DNA of 64,000 bases from Leclercia sp. LSNIH1. Lineage in GTDB: Bacteria > Pseudomonadota > Gammaproteobacteria > Enterobacterales > Enterobacteriaceae. A program made the position numbers and the translations under genes. The notes beneath the pieces are model-generated. The model worked only from the letters and a program-made list of their open reading frames with translations. It made no database searches and was not told the origin of the DNA. The DNA lies in assembly GCF_002902985.1 (NCBI RefSeq), contig NZ_CP026167.1, forward strand, positions 1,178,001 to 1,242,000, in the 5' to 3' direction. Of this stretch, positions 14,515 through 26,405 are shown in pieces (position 1 is the stretch's first letter; the number at the start of each line of letters is the position of its first letter).

Positions 14515-14538
14515 GGCAGGTTCCTTTTTTCTGTATCG

Positions 14539-14558
14539 TGGAAATCATTTTCGTTTTA
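14539..14558 (-). promoter_or_regulatory. possible IclR autoregulatory site
   Basis: TGGAAATCATTTTCGTTTTA agrees with the aceB IclR box at 15 of 20 positions when aligned without gaps. It lies directly upstream of iclR (minus). Autorepression of iclR is known in E. coli. This site is assigned by comparison within the window. Confidence 0.6.
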
Positions 14559-14615
14559 TTTGGATGTTTTGCAACCGTTATCCTGACTGATCGGATGAGT
14601 CATGCTGAACATGTC

Positions 14616-14628
14616 TCATGTTACCGCG
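14616..14628 (+). promoter_or_regulatory. possible MetR site upstream of metH
   Basis: TGAACATGTCTCA fits the MetR pattern TGAANNNNNTTCA except at one position and lies 82 bases before the metH start. MetR with homocysteine is a known activator of metH. This is a weak single-site call. Confidence 0.45.
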
Positions 14629-14709
14629 GTGTGACTTTTCCCCTTAGCAAGATTATGCCAGTATGGACTGCTGGCCTTTTGGCCTGGTTGAGCGTTGTCG
14701 GGAGCAAGT

Positions 14710-18393
<3,684 letters not shown>

Positions 18394-18448
18394 CCTGACT
18401 GCGCCGCCGACGGTCAGGGCCCGGCTCACGTCACGTTTCCTTACAACA

Positions 18449-18482
18449 AACAGGGCACCCAATGGGTGCCCTGTCTCTTTCT
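18449..18482 (+). terminator. metH terminator
   Basis: CAGGGCACCCAATGGGTGCC followed by CTGTCTCTTTC is a strong hairpin with a mixed T-rich tail shortly after metH. Confidence 0.8.
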
Positions 18483-18532
18483 TACATTTAAGCCCTTATA
18501 CTGGAAGAAGGCTCAGCGATCCGCGCCACAAC

Positions 18533-18568
18533 GTAGGCCGGATAAGGCGTAGCCGCCATCCGGCAATA
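18533..18568. repeat. REP element between metH and yjbB
   Basis: GTAGGCCGGATAAGGCGTAG followed by CCGCCATCCGGCAA is a single REP unit in the 228-base metH-yjbB gap. Confidence 0.85.
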
Positions 18569-18621
18569 CCGCGCGCAATGAGCCTCAGGACAACGCATAA
18601 CGAAAAGGAGAACCTGTATCC

Positions 18622-20253
18622 GTGCTGACTCTGCTACATCTGCTTTCTGCCGTGGCGTTGCTGGTCTGGGGCACCCATATTGTCCGTACCGGCGTAATGC
18701 GCGTTTTTGGCGCCCGCTTACGTACCGTTCTCAGCCGCAGCGTTGAGAAAAAGCCGCTCGCGTTCTGCGCAGGCATTGGCGTCACCGCGCTGGTGCAAAG
18801 CAGTAATGCCACCACCATGCTGGTCACCTCGTTTGTGGCCCAGGATCTGGTGGCGCTGACGCCTGCGCTGGTGATTGTTCTCGGTGCCGATGTAGGGACC
18901 GCGCTGATGGCGCGGGTATTGACCTTTGATCTCTCCTGGCTGTCGCCGCTGCTGATCTTTATCGGCGTGATATTTTTCCTTGGCCGTAAGCAGACCCGGG
19001 CCGGACAGCTGGGGCGCGTGGGGATCGGCCTTGGGCTGATTCTGCTGGCCCTGGAGCTGATCGTTCAGGCCGTCACCCCCATTACGCAGGCGAGCGGCGT
19101 CCAGGTTATCTTCGCTTCGCTGACCGGCGACATCATGCTGGATGCGTTGATTGGTGCGGTGTTTGCGCTTATCAGCTACTCCAGCCTGGCGGCGGTACTG
19201 TTAACCGCGACCCTGACCGCGGCGGGGATCATCTCCTTCCCGGTCGCCCTCTGTCTGGTGATTGGTGCGAACCTTGGCTCCGGCCTGCTGGCGGTACTAA
19301 ACAACAGCGCCGCCAATGCCGCAGCGCGCCGCGTAGCGCTTGGCAGCCTGCTGTTTAAGCTGGTGGGAAGCCTGATTATTCTGCCGTTCGTTAAGCCGCT
19401 GGCGGACCTGATGGATAACCTGTCGCTGCCGGAATCGGAGATGGTCATCTACTTCCACGTCTTCTATAACCTGGTGCGCTGCGTGGCGATGGTGCCCTTT
19501 GCTGGGCCAATGGCGCGCTTCTGTGAACGCATCATCCGTGATGAACCGGAGCTTGATACCCGTCTGAAACCGAAACATCTCGATACCACCGCGCTGGATA
19601 CCCCGGCGCTGGCACTGGCCAATGCCGCCCGCGAAACGCTGCGCATGGGCGATGCAATGGAGTTAATGCTGGAGGGGCTGAAAAAGGTGGTGCATGGCGA
19701 GCCGCGGGAAGAGAAAGCGCTGCGTAAACTCGCCGACGATATCAACGTGCTCTATACCGCCATCAAACTCTATCTGGCGCGGATGCCGAAAGATGAGCTG
19801 GCGGAAGAGGAGTCCCGCCGCTGGGCGGAGATCATCGAAATGTCGCTCAACCTGGAGCAGGCCTCCGATATCGTCGAGCGCATGGGGAGCGAAATCGCCG
19901 ACAAATCGCTGGCGGCCCGCCGGGCATTCTCCCTGGAAGGGGTTAAAGAGCTGGATGCACTGCACGATCAGCTGCTCGCTAACCTTAAGCTGGCGATGTC
20001 GGTCTTTTTCTCCGGCGACGTACCCAGCGCCCGCCGTCTGCGCCGTAATAAACACCGGTTCCGTATTCTCAACCGTCGCTATTCCCACGCGCACGTTGAC
20101 CGTCTGCACCAGCAGAACGTGCAAAGCATTGAGACCAGCTCCCTGCACCTGGGGCTGCTTGGCGACATGAAGCGCCTTAACTCCCTGTTCTGCGCGGTGG
20201 CTTACAGCGTCATGGAGCAGCCGGATGAGGACGATGATCGGGATGAGTATTGA
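18622..20253 (+). CDS. yjbB: YjbB, Na/Pi-cotransporter family inner-membrane protein with PhoU-like domain
   Basis: The 543 residues equal the E. coli length, with a GTG start after AAAAGGAGA. The N-terminal 300 or so residues are hydrophobic and hold the two-fold repeat of the NaPi-II family (QSSNATT at 59-65 and SYSSLAAVLL later). Residues about 340-510 are a charged helical PhoU-like region. In E. coli, YjbB overexpression exports phosphate, so export of inorganic phosphate is the likely role. E. coli has pepE downstream, whereas here a toxin-antitoxin pair follows. A hairpin at 20263-20289 after the stop lacks a T-run. Confidence 0.92.
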   Translation: MLTLLHLLSAVALLVWGTHIVRTGVMRVFGARLRTVLSRSVEKKPLAFCAGIGVTALVQSSNATTMLVTSFVAQDLVALTPALVIVLGADVGTALMARVLTFDLSWLSPLLIFIGVIFFLGRKQTRAGQLGRVGIGLGLILLALELIVQAVTPITQASGVQVIFASLTGDIMLDALIGAVFALISYSSLAAVLLTATLTAAGIISFPVALCLVIGANLGSGLLAVLNNSAANAAARRVALGSLLFKLVGSLIILPFVKPLADLMDNLSLPESEMVIYFHVFYNLVRCVAMVPFAGPMARFCERIIRDEPELDTRLKPKHLDTTALDTPALALANAARETLRMGDAMELMLEGLKKVVHGEPREEKALRKLADDINVLYTAIKLYLARMPKDELAEEESRRWAEIIEMSLNLEQASDIVERMGSEIADKSLAARRAFSLEGVKELDALHDQLLANLKLAMSVFFSGDVPSARRLRRNKHRFRILNRRYSHAHVDRLHQQNVQSIETSSLHLGLLGDMKRLNSLFCAVAYSVMEQPDEDDDRDEY

Positions 20254-20333
20254 TCTGGAAAGCGCCTCGCAGAACGGAGCGGCGAGGCGTGAGTAAACAC
20301 ATCGCCTGGTTTAATGTTATGCCATGGATGATA

Positions 20334-20351
20334 TGTATAAAATTTTATACA
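20334..20351. promoter_or_regulatory. 18-bp perfect palindrome, candidate operator of the toxin-antitoxin pair
   Basis: TGTATAAAATTTTATACA is a perfect inverted repeat ending 10 bases before the toxin ATG, over the region expected for the -10 element. Antitoxins with a helix-turn-helix usually bind such a palindrome to repress their own operon. Binding is inferred. Confidence 0.65.
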
Positions 20352-20361
20352 GGGATGTGTT

Positions 20362-20718
20362 ATGCTGCCAGAAAGACCGACCCTGCGCCCGATAGCCTGG
20401 GTAGGGAGTGCGTTCGATGATTTGCTCTGTTTTCCCGAAGAGGTCCGCCGGGAGGCTGGCTATCAGTTGCACCGCCTGCAGGCAGGGTTAGAGGCGGCAG
20501 ACTGGAAGCCAATGACAGAGATTGGCAGAGGCGTGGAAGAAGTCAGATTGCGCAGTAGTTCAGGGGCTTACCGTATCCTCTACCTGGCCCGTTTTGAAGA
20601 GGCTGTTTATATCCTGCACTGTTTTATAAAAAAAAGCCGACGTACATCCGAGCACGATAAGCGTATCGCGAAAGCGCGTTTTCAGAGCGTAATGGAGGAG
20701 CTAAGGAGTGGAAAATGA
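20362..20718 (+). CDS. RelE/HigB-like toxin (phage Gp49-like family)
   Basis: The 118-residue protein has the hallmarks of the DUF891/Gp49-like branch of RelE toxins: a helical N-terminus (FDDLLCFPEEVRREAGYQL), the KPMTEIGRGVEEVRLRSSSG turn, a YRILYLAR strand and the CFIKKSRRTSEHDKRIAKAR C-terminus. Such toxins generally cleave mRNA on the ribosome. It is the first gene of a two-gene unit and overlaps the antitoxin by four bases (ATGA). Toxin-first order is typical of HigBA. It takes the place of E. coli pepE between yjbB and rluF, which suggests lateral gain. Function is inferred from family and arrangement. Confidence 0.85.
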   Translation: MLPERPTLRPIAWVGSAFDDLLCFPEEVRREAGYQLHRLQAGLEAADWKPMTEIGRGVEEVRLRSSSGAYRILYLARFEEAVYILHCFIKKSRRTSEHDKRIAKARFQSVMEELRSGK

Positions 20719-21053
20719 GTCAGGCCATTGATTGTAAAATTCGCCATATCACCCCTACAGAGGCAAATATTTTTGCCGAACTCGGCTTTAACGAGCATGA
20801 ATCTAAACATCTGCAGGAGGATGCCCAGAAAGAAGTCGAACAACTGTTGCTGCTTAAACGACAGCTGATGCAAGAAATTTCAGCATGGATTGCTGAGCAT
20901 AACCTTCGTCAGGCGGACGCCGCGGAGAAGCTCAATGTCTCACGACCGCGTGTGTCAGATGTCGTGAATCTTAAAACCAGCAAGTTTACTCTTGATACCC
21001 TGGTGATGATGCTCAGCAAACTTGGGAAACCTGTCTCAGTGACGGTAGGCTGA
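20715..21053 (+). CDS. XRE-family antitoxin (HigA-like)
   Basis: The 112-residue protein has a helix-turn-helix at about 57-95 (AEHNLRQADAAEKLNVSRPR, then VSDVVNL). The N-terminal segment NIFAELGFNEHESKHLQ is typical of the HTH_37 type partnered with Gp49-like toxins. It should neutralise the toxin and repress the operon at the palindrome upstream. Translation is coupled to the toxin by the ATGA overlap. Codon use looks like that of the neighbours. No terminator is visible before rluF, 51 bases on. Confidence 0.85.
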   Translation: MSQAIDCKIRHITPTEANIFAELGFNEHESKHLQEDAQKEVEQLLLLKRQLMQEISAWIAEHNLRQADAAEKLNVSRPRVSDVVNLKTSKFTLDTLVMMLSKLGKPVSVTVG

Positions 21054-21104
21054 TCTTTTTACCAGCCGAAACCTAAGGTATATTTCGCCTCTACAGGAGA
21101 AATT

Positions 21105-21980
21105 ATGCTGCCAACTCAATCCACCCGATTAAACAAATACATTAGCGAGAGCGGGATCTGCTCGCGCCGCGAGGCTGATCGTTACATCGAACAGGGCAAC
21201 GTGTTTATCAACGGTAAACGCGCCACCATTGGCGATCAGGTCGTTCCTGGCGATGTGGTCAAAGTGAATGGTCAAACGATCGAGCCCCGTAACGCAGAAG
21301 ACCTGGTGTTTATCGCGCTGAATAAACCGGTTGGCATTGTCAGTACCACGGAAGATGGCGAGCGTGACAACATCGTGGATTTCGTCAACCACAGCAGCCG
21401 TATCTTCCCGATTGGCCGCCTGGACAAAGACTCCCAGGGGTTGATTTTCCTCACCAACCACGGCGATCTGGTGAACAAGATCCTGCGTGCCGGTAACGAC
21501 CACGAAAAAGAGTACATCGTCACGGTTAACAAACCGGTGACGGACGACTTTATCCGCGGCATGGGGGCAGGCGTTCCGATCCTCGGCACGGTGACGAAAA
21601 AGTGCAAGGTGAAGAAAGAGGCGCCGTTCGCGTTCCGCATTACCCTGGTTCAGGGGTTAAACCGGCAGATCCGCCGCATGTGCGAATATTTCGGTTACGA
21701 CGTGACGAAGCTGGAACGTACGCGCATCATGAACGTCAGCCTCTCCGGCATCCCGCTGGGCGAGTGGCGCGATCTGACCGATGATGAACTGATTGAGCTC
21801 TTTAAGCTGATTGAGAATTCATCCTCGGAAGCAAAACCCAAAGCCAAAGCCAAACCGAAAACCCAGGGCATCAAACGCCCGGTGGTTAAGGCTCCGCAAT
21901 CGGAAGAGAAAAGCCGGGCGAAGCCTGCCGGAAACGGAAAGCGCTTTACGTCGCCAGGCCGTAAAAAGAAAGGGCGCTAA
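21105..21980 (+). CDS. rluF: 23S rRNA pseudouridine(2604) synthase RluF
   Basis: At 291 residues it is one longer than in E. coli. An S4 RNA-binding domain covers about 7-70. The catalytic aspartate is Asp107 in GRLDKDSQG, followed by the conserved [18 protein letters not shown] block. The lysine- and proline-rich C-terminal tail ([16 protein letters not shown] and [14 protein letters not shown]) is disordered and basic. The enzyme makes pseudouridine 2604 in 23S rRNA. A good ACAGGAGAA ribosome site precedes the ATG. The gene ends directly against yjbD with no gap. Confidence 0.96.
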   Translation: MLPTQSTRLNKYISESGICSRREADRYIEQGNVFINGKRATIGDQVVPGDVVKVNGQTIEPRNAEDLVFIALNKPVGIVSTTEDGERDNIVDFVNHSSRIFPIGRLDKDSQGLIFLTNHGDLVNKILRAGNDHEKEYIVTVNKPVTDDFIRGMGAGVPILGTVTKKCKVKKEAPFAFRITLVQGLNRQIRRMCEYFGYDVTKLERTRIMNVSLSGIPLGEWRDLTDDELIELFKLIENSSSEAKPKAKAKPKTQGIKRPVVKAPQSEEKSRAKPAGNGKRFTSPGRKKKGR

Positions 21981-21988
21981 TCAGCGCC
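21973..21988. terminator. small hairpin at the rluF/yjbD convergent ends
   Basis: GGCGCTAATCAGCGCC spans both stop codons, which abut at 21980/21981. The stem is short and has no clear T-run on either strand, so its termination role is uncertain. Confidence 0.35.
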
Positions 21989-22253
21989 TTCCACGGGTTG
22001 GGGTATTCGCCGACCAGGAAAACGTCGCCTCTTTATCTACTTTATAAGCCTGCTCTTTTCGAAGTTTGCGGGCTTTTTTGGCATCCAGCTCACGCTGCGC
22101 CATCAGTTTGTCGATGTACTCTTTTTTGAGGTGATTGGTTTCGGCGTTGGTCAGCAGACGGCCATGGGCGATACGCGCGCGGTCGAGCAGAGTTTTCAGT
22201 TCGCGCTGCTCGCTTTCCGTCATCTCTTTCTGGGTCAATCTTGGTGTGGACAT
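21981..22253 (-). CDS. yjbD: YjbD family protein (DUF3811)
   Basis: The 90 residues equal the E. coli length. The protein is very charged and mostly helical (EYIDKLMAQRELDAKKARKL), with the conserved C-terminal FSWSANTPTRGRR. Its function is unknown. It has no signal peptide or membrane segment. It is convergent with rluF with zero spacing. Its ribosome site AGGAGG lies partly in the 3' arm of a stable hairpin (22257-22282), so translation may be controlled by RNA structure. Confidence 0.9.
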   Translation of the reverse strand: MSTPRLTQKEMTESEQRELKTLLDRARIAHGRLLTNAETNHLKKEYIDKLMAQRELDAKKARKLRKEQAYKVDKEATFSWSANTPTRGRR

Positions 22254-22256
22254 ACC

Positions 22257-22282
22257 TGAAGCCTCCTGTGAAAGAGGCTTCA
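22257..22282 (-). promoter_or_regulatory. hairpin covering the yjbD ribosome binding site
   Basis: On the minus strand, TGAAGCCTC, loop TTTCACAG, GAGGCTTCA form a perfect 9-bp stem ending 3 bases before the yjbD ATG. The GAGG of the Shine-Dalgarno lies in the 3' arm. No T-run follows, so it looks more like a translational switch than a terminator. Confidence 0.55.
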
Positions 22283-22315
22283 GTGTAAAGCATGCCTTCG
22301 CTGCGGCGAAGTGAA

Positions 22316-23260
22316 TTAACCTTCCTTCACCACATCGCTTTTCTTTTGTCCGTCGAGCGGCTTACCCGACCAGTAACCCGCCAGCAGCGAGCCGGAAAGG
22401 TTATGCCATACCGAGAAGAGCGCGCCCGGCAGCGCTGCCAGCGGCGAGAAGTAAATTTTGCCGAGGGCCGCGGCGAGCCCGGAGTTCTGCATCCCCACTT
22501 CAATCGCCAGCGTGCGGCAGGTGGATTCGTCAAAGCCGAACAGCTTCCCGCCCCAGTAGCCGCCCATCAGGCCAATAATGTTGTGCAGCACCACGGCGAT
22601 AATCACCACAAAACCGACAGAGGCAATATGCGCCGCAGAACCGGCGACCACGGCGCTGATGATCGCCAGAATGCAGACCATGGAAAACGCCGGCAGGTAC
22701 GGCTCAACGGCTTTCACCAGCCGTGGGAACAGGTGATGAATCACCAGCCCCAGCGCAATCGGGATCACCACGATTTGCAGAATGCTCAGGAGCATTCCCA
22801 TCACATCCACCTGAATGTGGGCATCCACATACAGACGCGTCAGCAGTGGAGTGGCGACCACGCCAACCAGGGTGGAGACGGAGGAGATAGTCACCGACAG
22901 CGCCACATCTCCTTTCGCCAGATAGATCATCACGTTGGAGGCGGTACCGCTGGCCACGCTGCCCACCAGCACCATCCCGGCGGAGAGGTCTGGCGGCATC
23001 TTAAAGGCGATAGCGAGCGCCCATGCTGCCAGGGGCATCACCAGATAGTGCAGAAAGATCCCCGCCGCGACCGGGGCGGGACGTGACAGGACGCGTTTAA
23101 AATCGTCGATTTTCAGGTGCACGCCCATGCCGAACATGATCAGCATCAGCAACGTAGTGACCCACGGGCCGACAGGGGTAAACGTGGTGGGCGTATAATA
23201 GGCTATAACAGAGAGCAGCAGCGCCCATAGCGGGAACAGCCGGGTGATGGCGGATAACAT
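22316..23260 (-). CDS. panS: BASS-family transporter, probable PanS
   Basis: The 314-residue protein is almost entirely hydrophobic, with about ten predicted helices, and belongs to the bile acid:sodium symporter fold. Landmarks are [12 protein letters not shown] (about 36-47), [19 protein letters not shown] (the conserved GTASN crossover motif) and [14 protein letters not shown]. PanS of Salmonella, of this family, moves ketopantoate, pantoate and pantothenate. The symbol rests on recollected similarity, so the substrate is less sure than the fold. E. coli K-12 lacks it at this place. It is convergent with nothing, and lies downstream of the rtcR terminator on the same strand. Confidence 0.75.
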   Translation of the reverse strand: MLSAITRLFPLWALLLSVIAYYTPTTFTPVGPWVTTLLMLIMFGMGVHLKIDDFKRVLSRPAPVAAGIFLHYLVMPLAAWALAIAFKMPPDLSAGMVLVGSVASGTASNVMIYLAKGDVALSVTISSVSTLVGVVATPLLTRLYVDAHIQVDVMGMLLSILQIVVIPIALGLVIHHLFPRLVKAVEPYLPAFSMVCILAIISAVVAGSAAHIASVGFVVIIAVVLHNIIGLMGGYWGGKLFGFDESTCRTLAIEVGMQNSGLAAALGKIYFSPLAALPGALFSVWHNLSGSLLAGYWSGKPLDGQKKSDVVKEG

Positions 23261-23297
23261 ACAGATTCCTTGCGATTTGTTGTGTTGTGTCGTTATT

Positions 23298-23323
23298 AAA
23301 AAAGCCGGGATCGAGCCCGGCTT
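23298..23323 (-). terminator. rtcR terminator
   Basis: On the minus strand AAGCCGGG, loop CTCGAT, CCCGGCTTTTTTAA is a strong hairpin with a T-run 49 bases after the rtcR stop. It separates rtcR from panS. Confidence 0.88.
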
Positions 23324-23371
23324 AGAGGTATTGTTTATCGTGCTAAGTAATTTTGTTCAATCAAATAATAT

Positions 23372-24952
23372 TCATGATCGCTGACGTACGCTCTCCCAGC
23401 TCAGGCCAAAGCGGGCCAGATATTTGCGGAGCCTGTCGGCATCGTTAGGATTCGCTTTTTTCAAACGCGAGACGGCAAAAAGTTCGCGTCCGGCCTCAGA
23501 CAAGGAGGCACTGCGGCGACATACCTCCAGCACGGTTTCCAGTTGACGCAAATCGAAAAGGTCGATCGCCATTTCTGCCGTAGCCGGTAGCGAAACAGCC
23601 TGCCAGTCACTAAGCAGACGGGCAATTTCCTCCTCAACCAATGCCAGCGTGATGCGACCCTGCTCGGCAAGCGTGGCCATTCGCGCCACAGAAGAGCCCA
23701 GTTCACGAAAGTTACCGCGCCATAACGCCTGCGGAGAGTCAGCAAAACGCAGATAGCGCTCGCGCGCCTCTTTGTCGAAGCGAACCTGAGATTGTGCTTC
23801 GGTCGCAAAGCGTTGCAGTTCGTACTCCACGTTGGGGGCGATATCTTCCCGGCGCTGCGCCAGGCCGGGCAGGGCAAAACTCCACATATTGATACGGGCG
23901 TAGAGATCTTCGCGAAAACGACCTTCCGCCACCCACTGGCGCATATCCCGGTGCGTGCCGGCAATCAGCTGAAAATCGCTCCTGACCTCTTTATCGGAGC
24001 CAAACGGGAAGAAGGTTTTTTCTTCGATAGCTTTTAACAGCATGGCCTGTTCATCGAGACCCAGTTCGGCAATCTCATCTAAGAACAGCACGCCGCCGTC
24101 GGCCTCACGCAGCAGCCCGGCGCGGGCGGCGACTGCCCCGGTAAATGCCCCTTTAACATGGCCAAAAAGAGTCGACATGGCGTTGTCGCCCCGCAGCGTA
24201 GCGCAGTTTACCGCCACCAGCCTGCCGGAAAGCTGATGACGGGATTGCTTAAGCTGGTAAATGCGATTGGCGAGAAACGATTTTCCGGCCCCCGTTGGGC
24301 CAGTCAGCAGGAGAGGAGCGGTTGAGCGCAGCGCCACACGCTCAATCTGATCGATCAGGGCGTTGAAGGTGGCATTGCGGGTATCAATCCCGGCTTTCAG
24401 GAACGAAACGGATTCCTGCTGTTCACGCTGAAAGCGGCTGGTCAATGTGGCATAACGGCTTAAATCCAGGTCGATGATCGAATAACGTCCGACGGGGACG
24501 GCCTCTTCTGGCGCCTCCCTGCTGGCAGGGCCGGTCTGGATCAGGCTGGCGGGGAGATACCGCGCTTCGGTCAGCAAAAACCAGCAAATCTGCGCCACGT
24601 GCGTGCCGGTGGTGATATGGACCAGGTACTCTTCATGTTCGGTGTCAAACTGATAGTGTGTGGCGAAGTCGAGGAAGGCGGCGTAGACCTCTTCAAAATC
24701 CCAGGGATCGGCTATGGTGACGGGACATGCGCGCACGGTGGTATGGGGGGAAAGCTGGCTGATATCTTCCGTTATCTGTTCCGCCATCCCCCGGTCCTGC
24801 GGCTGGTGGAGTAGTTCAAGCCTGTCGACGGGGAGATCGGGCTGCAGACAAAGTGCGACCGTTGGGCGCCATTTACGTAAGCGGTTAGCCCGCTTGCCGC
24901 GCTTATCCATCACCGTACCCAGTACCCCAATAACCACTCGCCGCTTTTTCAT
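23372..24952 (-). CDS. rtcR: RNA repair operon sigma-54 activator RtcR
   Basis: The start MKKRRVVIGVLGTV at 24952 gives 526 residues (about 530 in E. coli). The longer frame to 25012 has no support. Residues 1-170 are the RtcR sensory domain of CARF type (HITTGTHVAQICWFLL). An AAA+ domain follows with Walker A GPTGAGKS (218-225), the sigma-54 contact loop GAFTGA (268-273) and Walker B VLFLDEI (288-294). A C-terminal DNA-binding region ends near SRLKKANPNDADRLRKYL. It activates rtcB from the sigma-54 promoter in the divergent gap. Damaged or cleaved RNA ends are the presumed signal. Confidence 0.95.
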   Translation of the reverse strand: MKKRRVVIGVLGTVMDKRGKRANRLRKWRPTVALCLQPDLPVDRLELLHQPQDRGMAEQITEDISQLSPHTTVRACPVTIADPWDFEEVYAAFLDFATHYQFDTEHEEYLVHITTGTHVAQICWFLLTEARYLPASLIQTGPASREAPEEAVPVGRYSIIDLDLSRYATLTSRFQREQQESVSFLKAGIDTRNATFNALIDQIERVALRSTAPLLLTGPTGAGKSFLANRIYQLKQSRHQLSGRLVAVNCATLRGDNAMSTLFGHVKGAFTGAVAARAGLLREADGGVLFLDEIAELGLDEQAMLLKAIEEKTFFPFGSDKEVRSDFQLIAGTHRDMRQWVAEGRFREDLYARINMWSFALPGLAQRREDIAPNVEYELQRFATEAQSQVRFDKEARERYLRFADSPQALWRGNFRELGSSVARMATLAEQGRITLALVEEEIARLLSDWQAVSLPATAEMAIDLFDLRQLETVLEVCRRSASLSEAGRELFAVSRLKKANPNDADRLRKYLARFGLSWESVRQRS

Positions 24953-24960
24953 GTTTATCC

Positions 24961-24993
24961 TGAAAGATAAAAACTGATATTGAAAGATAAAAA
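24961..24993 (+). promoter_or_regulatory. direct repeat, candidate RtcR upstream activating sequence
   Basis: TGAAAGATAAAAA occurs at 24961-24973 and again at 24981-24993. The 20-base period, two helical turns, is ideal for a dimer or oligomer of an enhancer-binding protein. The repeat lies about 95-125 bases upstream of the sigma-54 promoter. A loose IHF-like match AATCAATGAGATA (25047-25059) sits between the two. Assignment is by arrangement only. Confidence 0.5.
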
Positions 24994-25086
24994 TATTCTG
25001 TGGATTAAGCAATGTCCGTGAAGGGCTTCTAAGTTAATTTCAGTTTAATCAATGAGATATATTTAATCGGTGCTGGCTGTACCTTT

Positions 25087-25102
25087 TGGCACGCTTCTGG
25101 CA
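25087..25102 (+). promoter_or_regulatory. sigma-54 promoter of rtcB
   Basis: TGGCACGCTTCTGGCA matches the -24/-12 consensus TGGCACGNNNNTTGCA with one difference and keeps the invariant GG and GC at the right spacing. It lies 72 bases before the rtcB ATG, divergent from rtcR. Confidence 0.85.
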
Positions 25103-25173
25103 ATACCTGTTACTAACAGACAAAGTAAATGGGTTGGCCGTGAAAGTTTCAGGCGACCCTGAGGGTGAGTACC

Positions 25174-26400
25174 ATGAAACAGACTGATTTTGATGTTTTA
25201 AGCGCGCAGCACAGCGCACCGGTAAAAATGTGGACGCATGGGGTGCCCGTTGAGCCAGAGGCGCGCGAACAGTTGCTCAATACCGCAAAGATGCCGTTTA
25301 TTTTTAAGCATCTGGCGGTGATGCCGGATGTGCATCTCGGAAAAGGCTCCACCATTGGCAGCGTAATCCCCACTAAAGGGGCGATCATTCCCGCGGCGGT
25401 GGGGGTGGATATTGGTTGCGGGATGATTGCCGTGCGGACATCTCTGCTGGCAGGCGATCTGCCGGATAACCTTCACGGGCTGCGCAGCGCCATTGAACAG
25501 GCGGTGCCGCACGGGCGGACCAACACCCGCTCCCGTCGCGACAAGGGAGCATGGGCAAAGACGCCGGATGAGGTGGATAACCACTGGGCCCGGCTGGCGC
25601 CGCGCTTCAAACGGCTGACGGATAAATATCCGCAACTGCTGAAAACCAATAACCATCAGCATCTGGGGACGCTGGGCACCGGGAACCACTTTATCGAGAT
25701 CTGCCTGGATGAGCAGCAACGCGTGTGGGTCATGCTGCACAGCGGTTCGCGTGGCGTGGGCAATGCCATCGGCAACGTGTTTATCACGCTGGCGCAGAAG
25801 GATATGCAGCAGCATATTGCCAACCTGCCTGACAGAAACCTGGCCTATTTCCAGGAGGGGAGCCGGCACTATAACGACTACATCGAAGCCGTGGAATGGG
25901 CACAGGATTTTGCGCGCCATAACCGCGAGGTGATGATGTCCCGCGTGCTGGCCGCGCTCTCGCGCATTGTGCCAAAGCCTTTCCTCACGCAGCAGGAGGC
26001 GGTGAATTGCCATCACAACTATGTCCAGAAAGAGCGTCATTTTGGTGAAGAGGTTCTGGTGACGCGCAAAGGGGCCGTGTCGGCGCAGAAGGGCGAGATG
26101 GGGATCATCCCCGGGTCGATGGGGGCGAAAAGCTTTATCGTGCGCGGCCTGGGCAATGAAGAGAGCTTCTGCTCCTGCAGTCATGGGGCAGGGCGGGTGA
26201 TGAGCCGCACGGCGGCCAAAAAACGCTTCACCGTTGCCGATCAGGTTCGTGCCACGGCCCACGTCGAGTGCAGAAAAGACAGCGAGGTCATCGATGAGAT
26301 CCCGATGGCCTATAAAGATATCGATGCCGTCATGGCGGCGCAGGCGTCGCTGGTCGAAATCGTCCATACCTTGCGCCAGGTGGTCTGTGTAAAAGGATAA
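25174..26400 (+). CDS. rtcB: RNA-splicing ligase RtcB
   Basis: RtcB joins 2',3'-cyclic phosphate (or 3'-phosphate) RNA ends to 5'-OH ends using GTP and manganese. The ATG at 25174 (MKQTDFDVL) gives 408 residues, the E. coli length, with GAGG upstream. Metal ligands lie in GVDIGCGM (Cys82), LHSGSRG and NCHHNYVQK. The guanylated histidine is His337 in CSCSHGAGR. The gene is driven by the sigma-54 promoter and RtcR. Five bases after its stop begins a nucleotidyltransferase. The usual partner rtcA, the RNA 3'-phosphate cyclase, is not in the window. Confidence 0.97.
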   Translation: MKQTDFDVLSAQHSAPVKMWTHGVPVEPEAREQLLNTAKMPFIFKHLAVMPDVHLGKGSTIGSVIPTKGAIIPAAVGVDIGCGMIAVRTSLLAGDLPDNLHGLRSAIEQAVPHGRTNTRSRRDKGAWAKTPDEVDNHWARLAPRFKRLTDKYPQLLKTNNHQHLGTLGTGNHFIEICLDEQQRVWVMLHSGSRGVGNAIGNVFITLAQKDMQQHIANLPDRNLAYFQEGSRHYNDYIEAVEWAQDFARHNREVMMSRVLAALSRIVPKPFLTQQEAVNCHHNYVQKERHFGEEVLVTRKGAVSAQKGEMGIIPGSMGAKSFIVRGLGNEESFCSCSHGAGRVMSRTAAKKRFTVADQVRATAHVECRKDSEVIDEIPMAYKDIDAVMAAQASLVEIVHTLRQVVCVKG

Positions 26401-26405
26401 AAGAG

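Noticed and set aside
20263..20289. Hairpin CGCCTCGC/GCGAGGCG after yjbB as a terminator
   Set aside because: The stem is good but no T-run follows on either strand.
22292..23086. 264-codon plus-strand frame over panS
   Set aside because: Antisense shadow with a His/Gln/Arg-rich composition typical of the reverse of membrane-protein codons.
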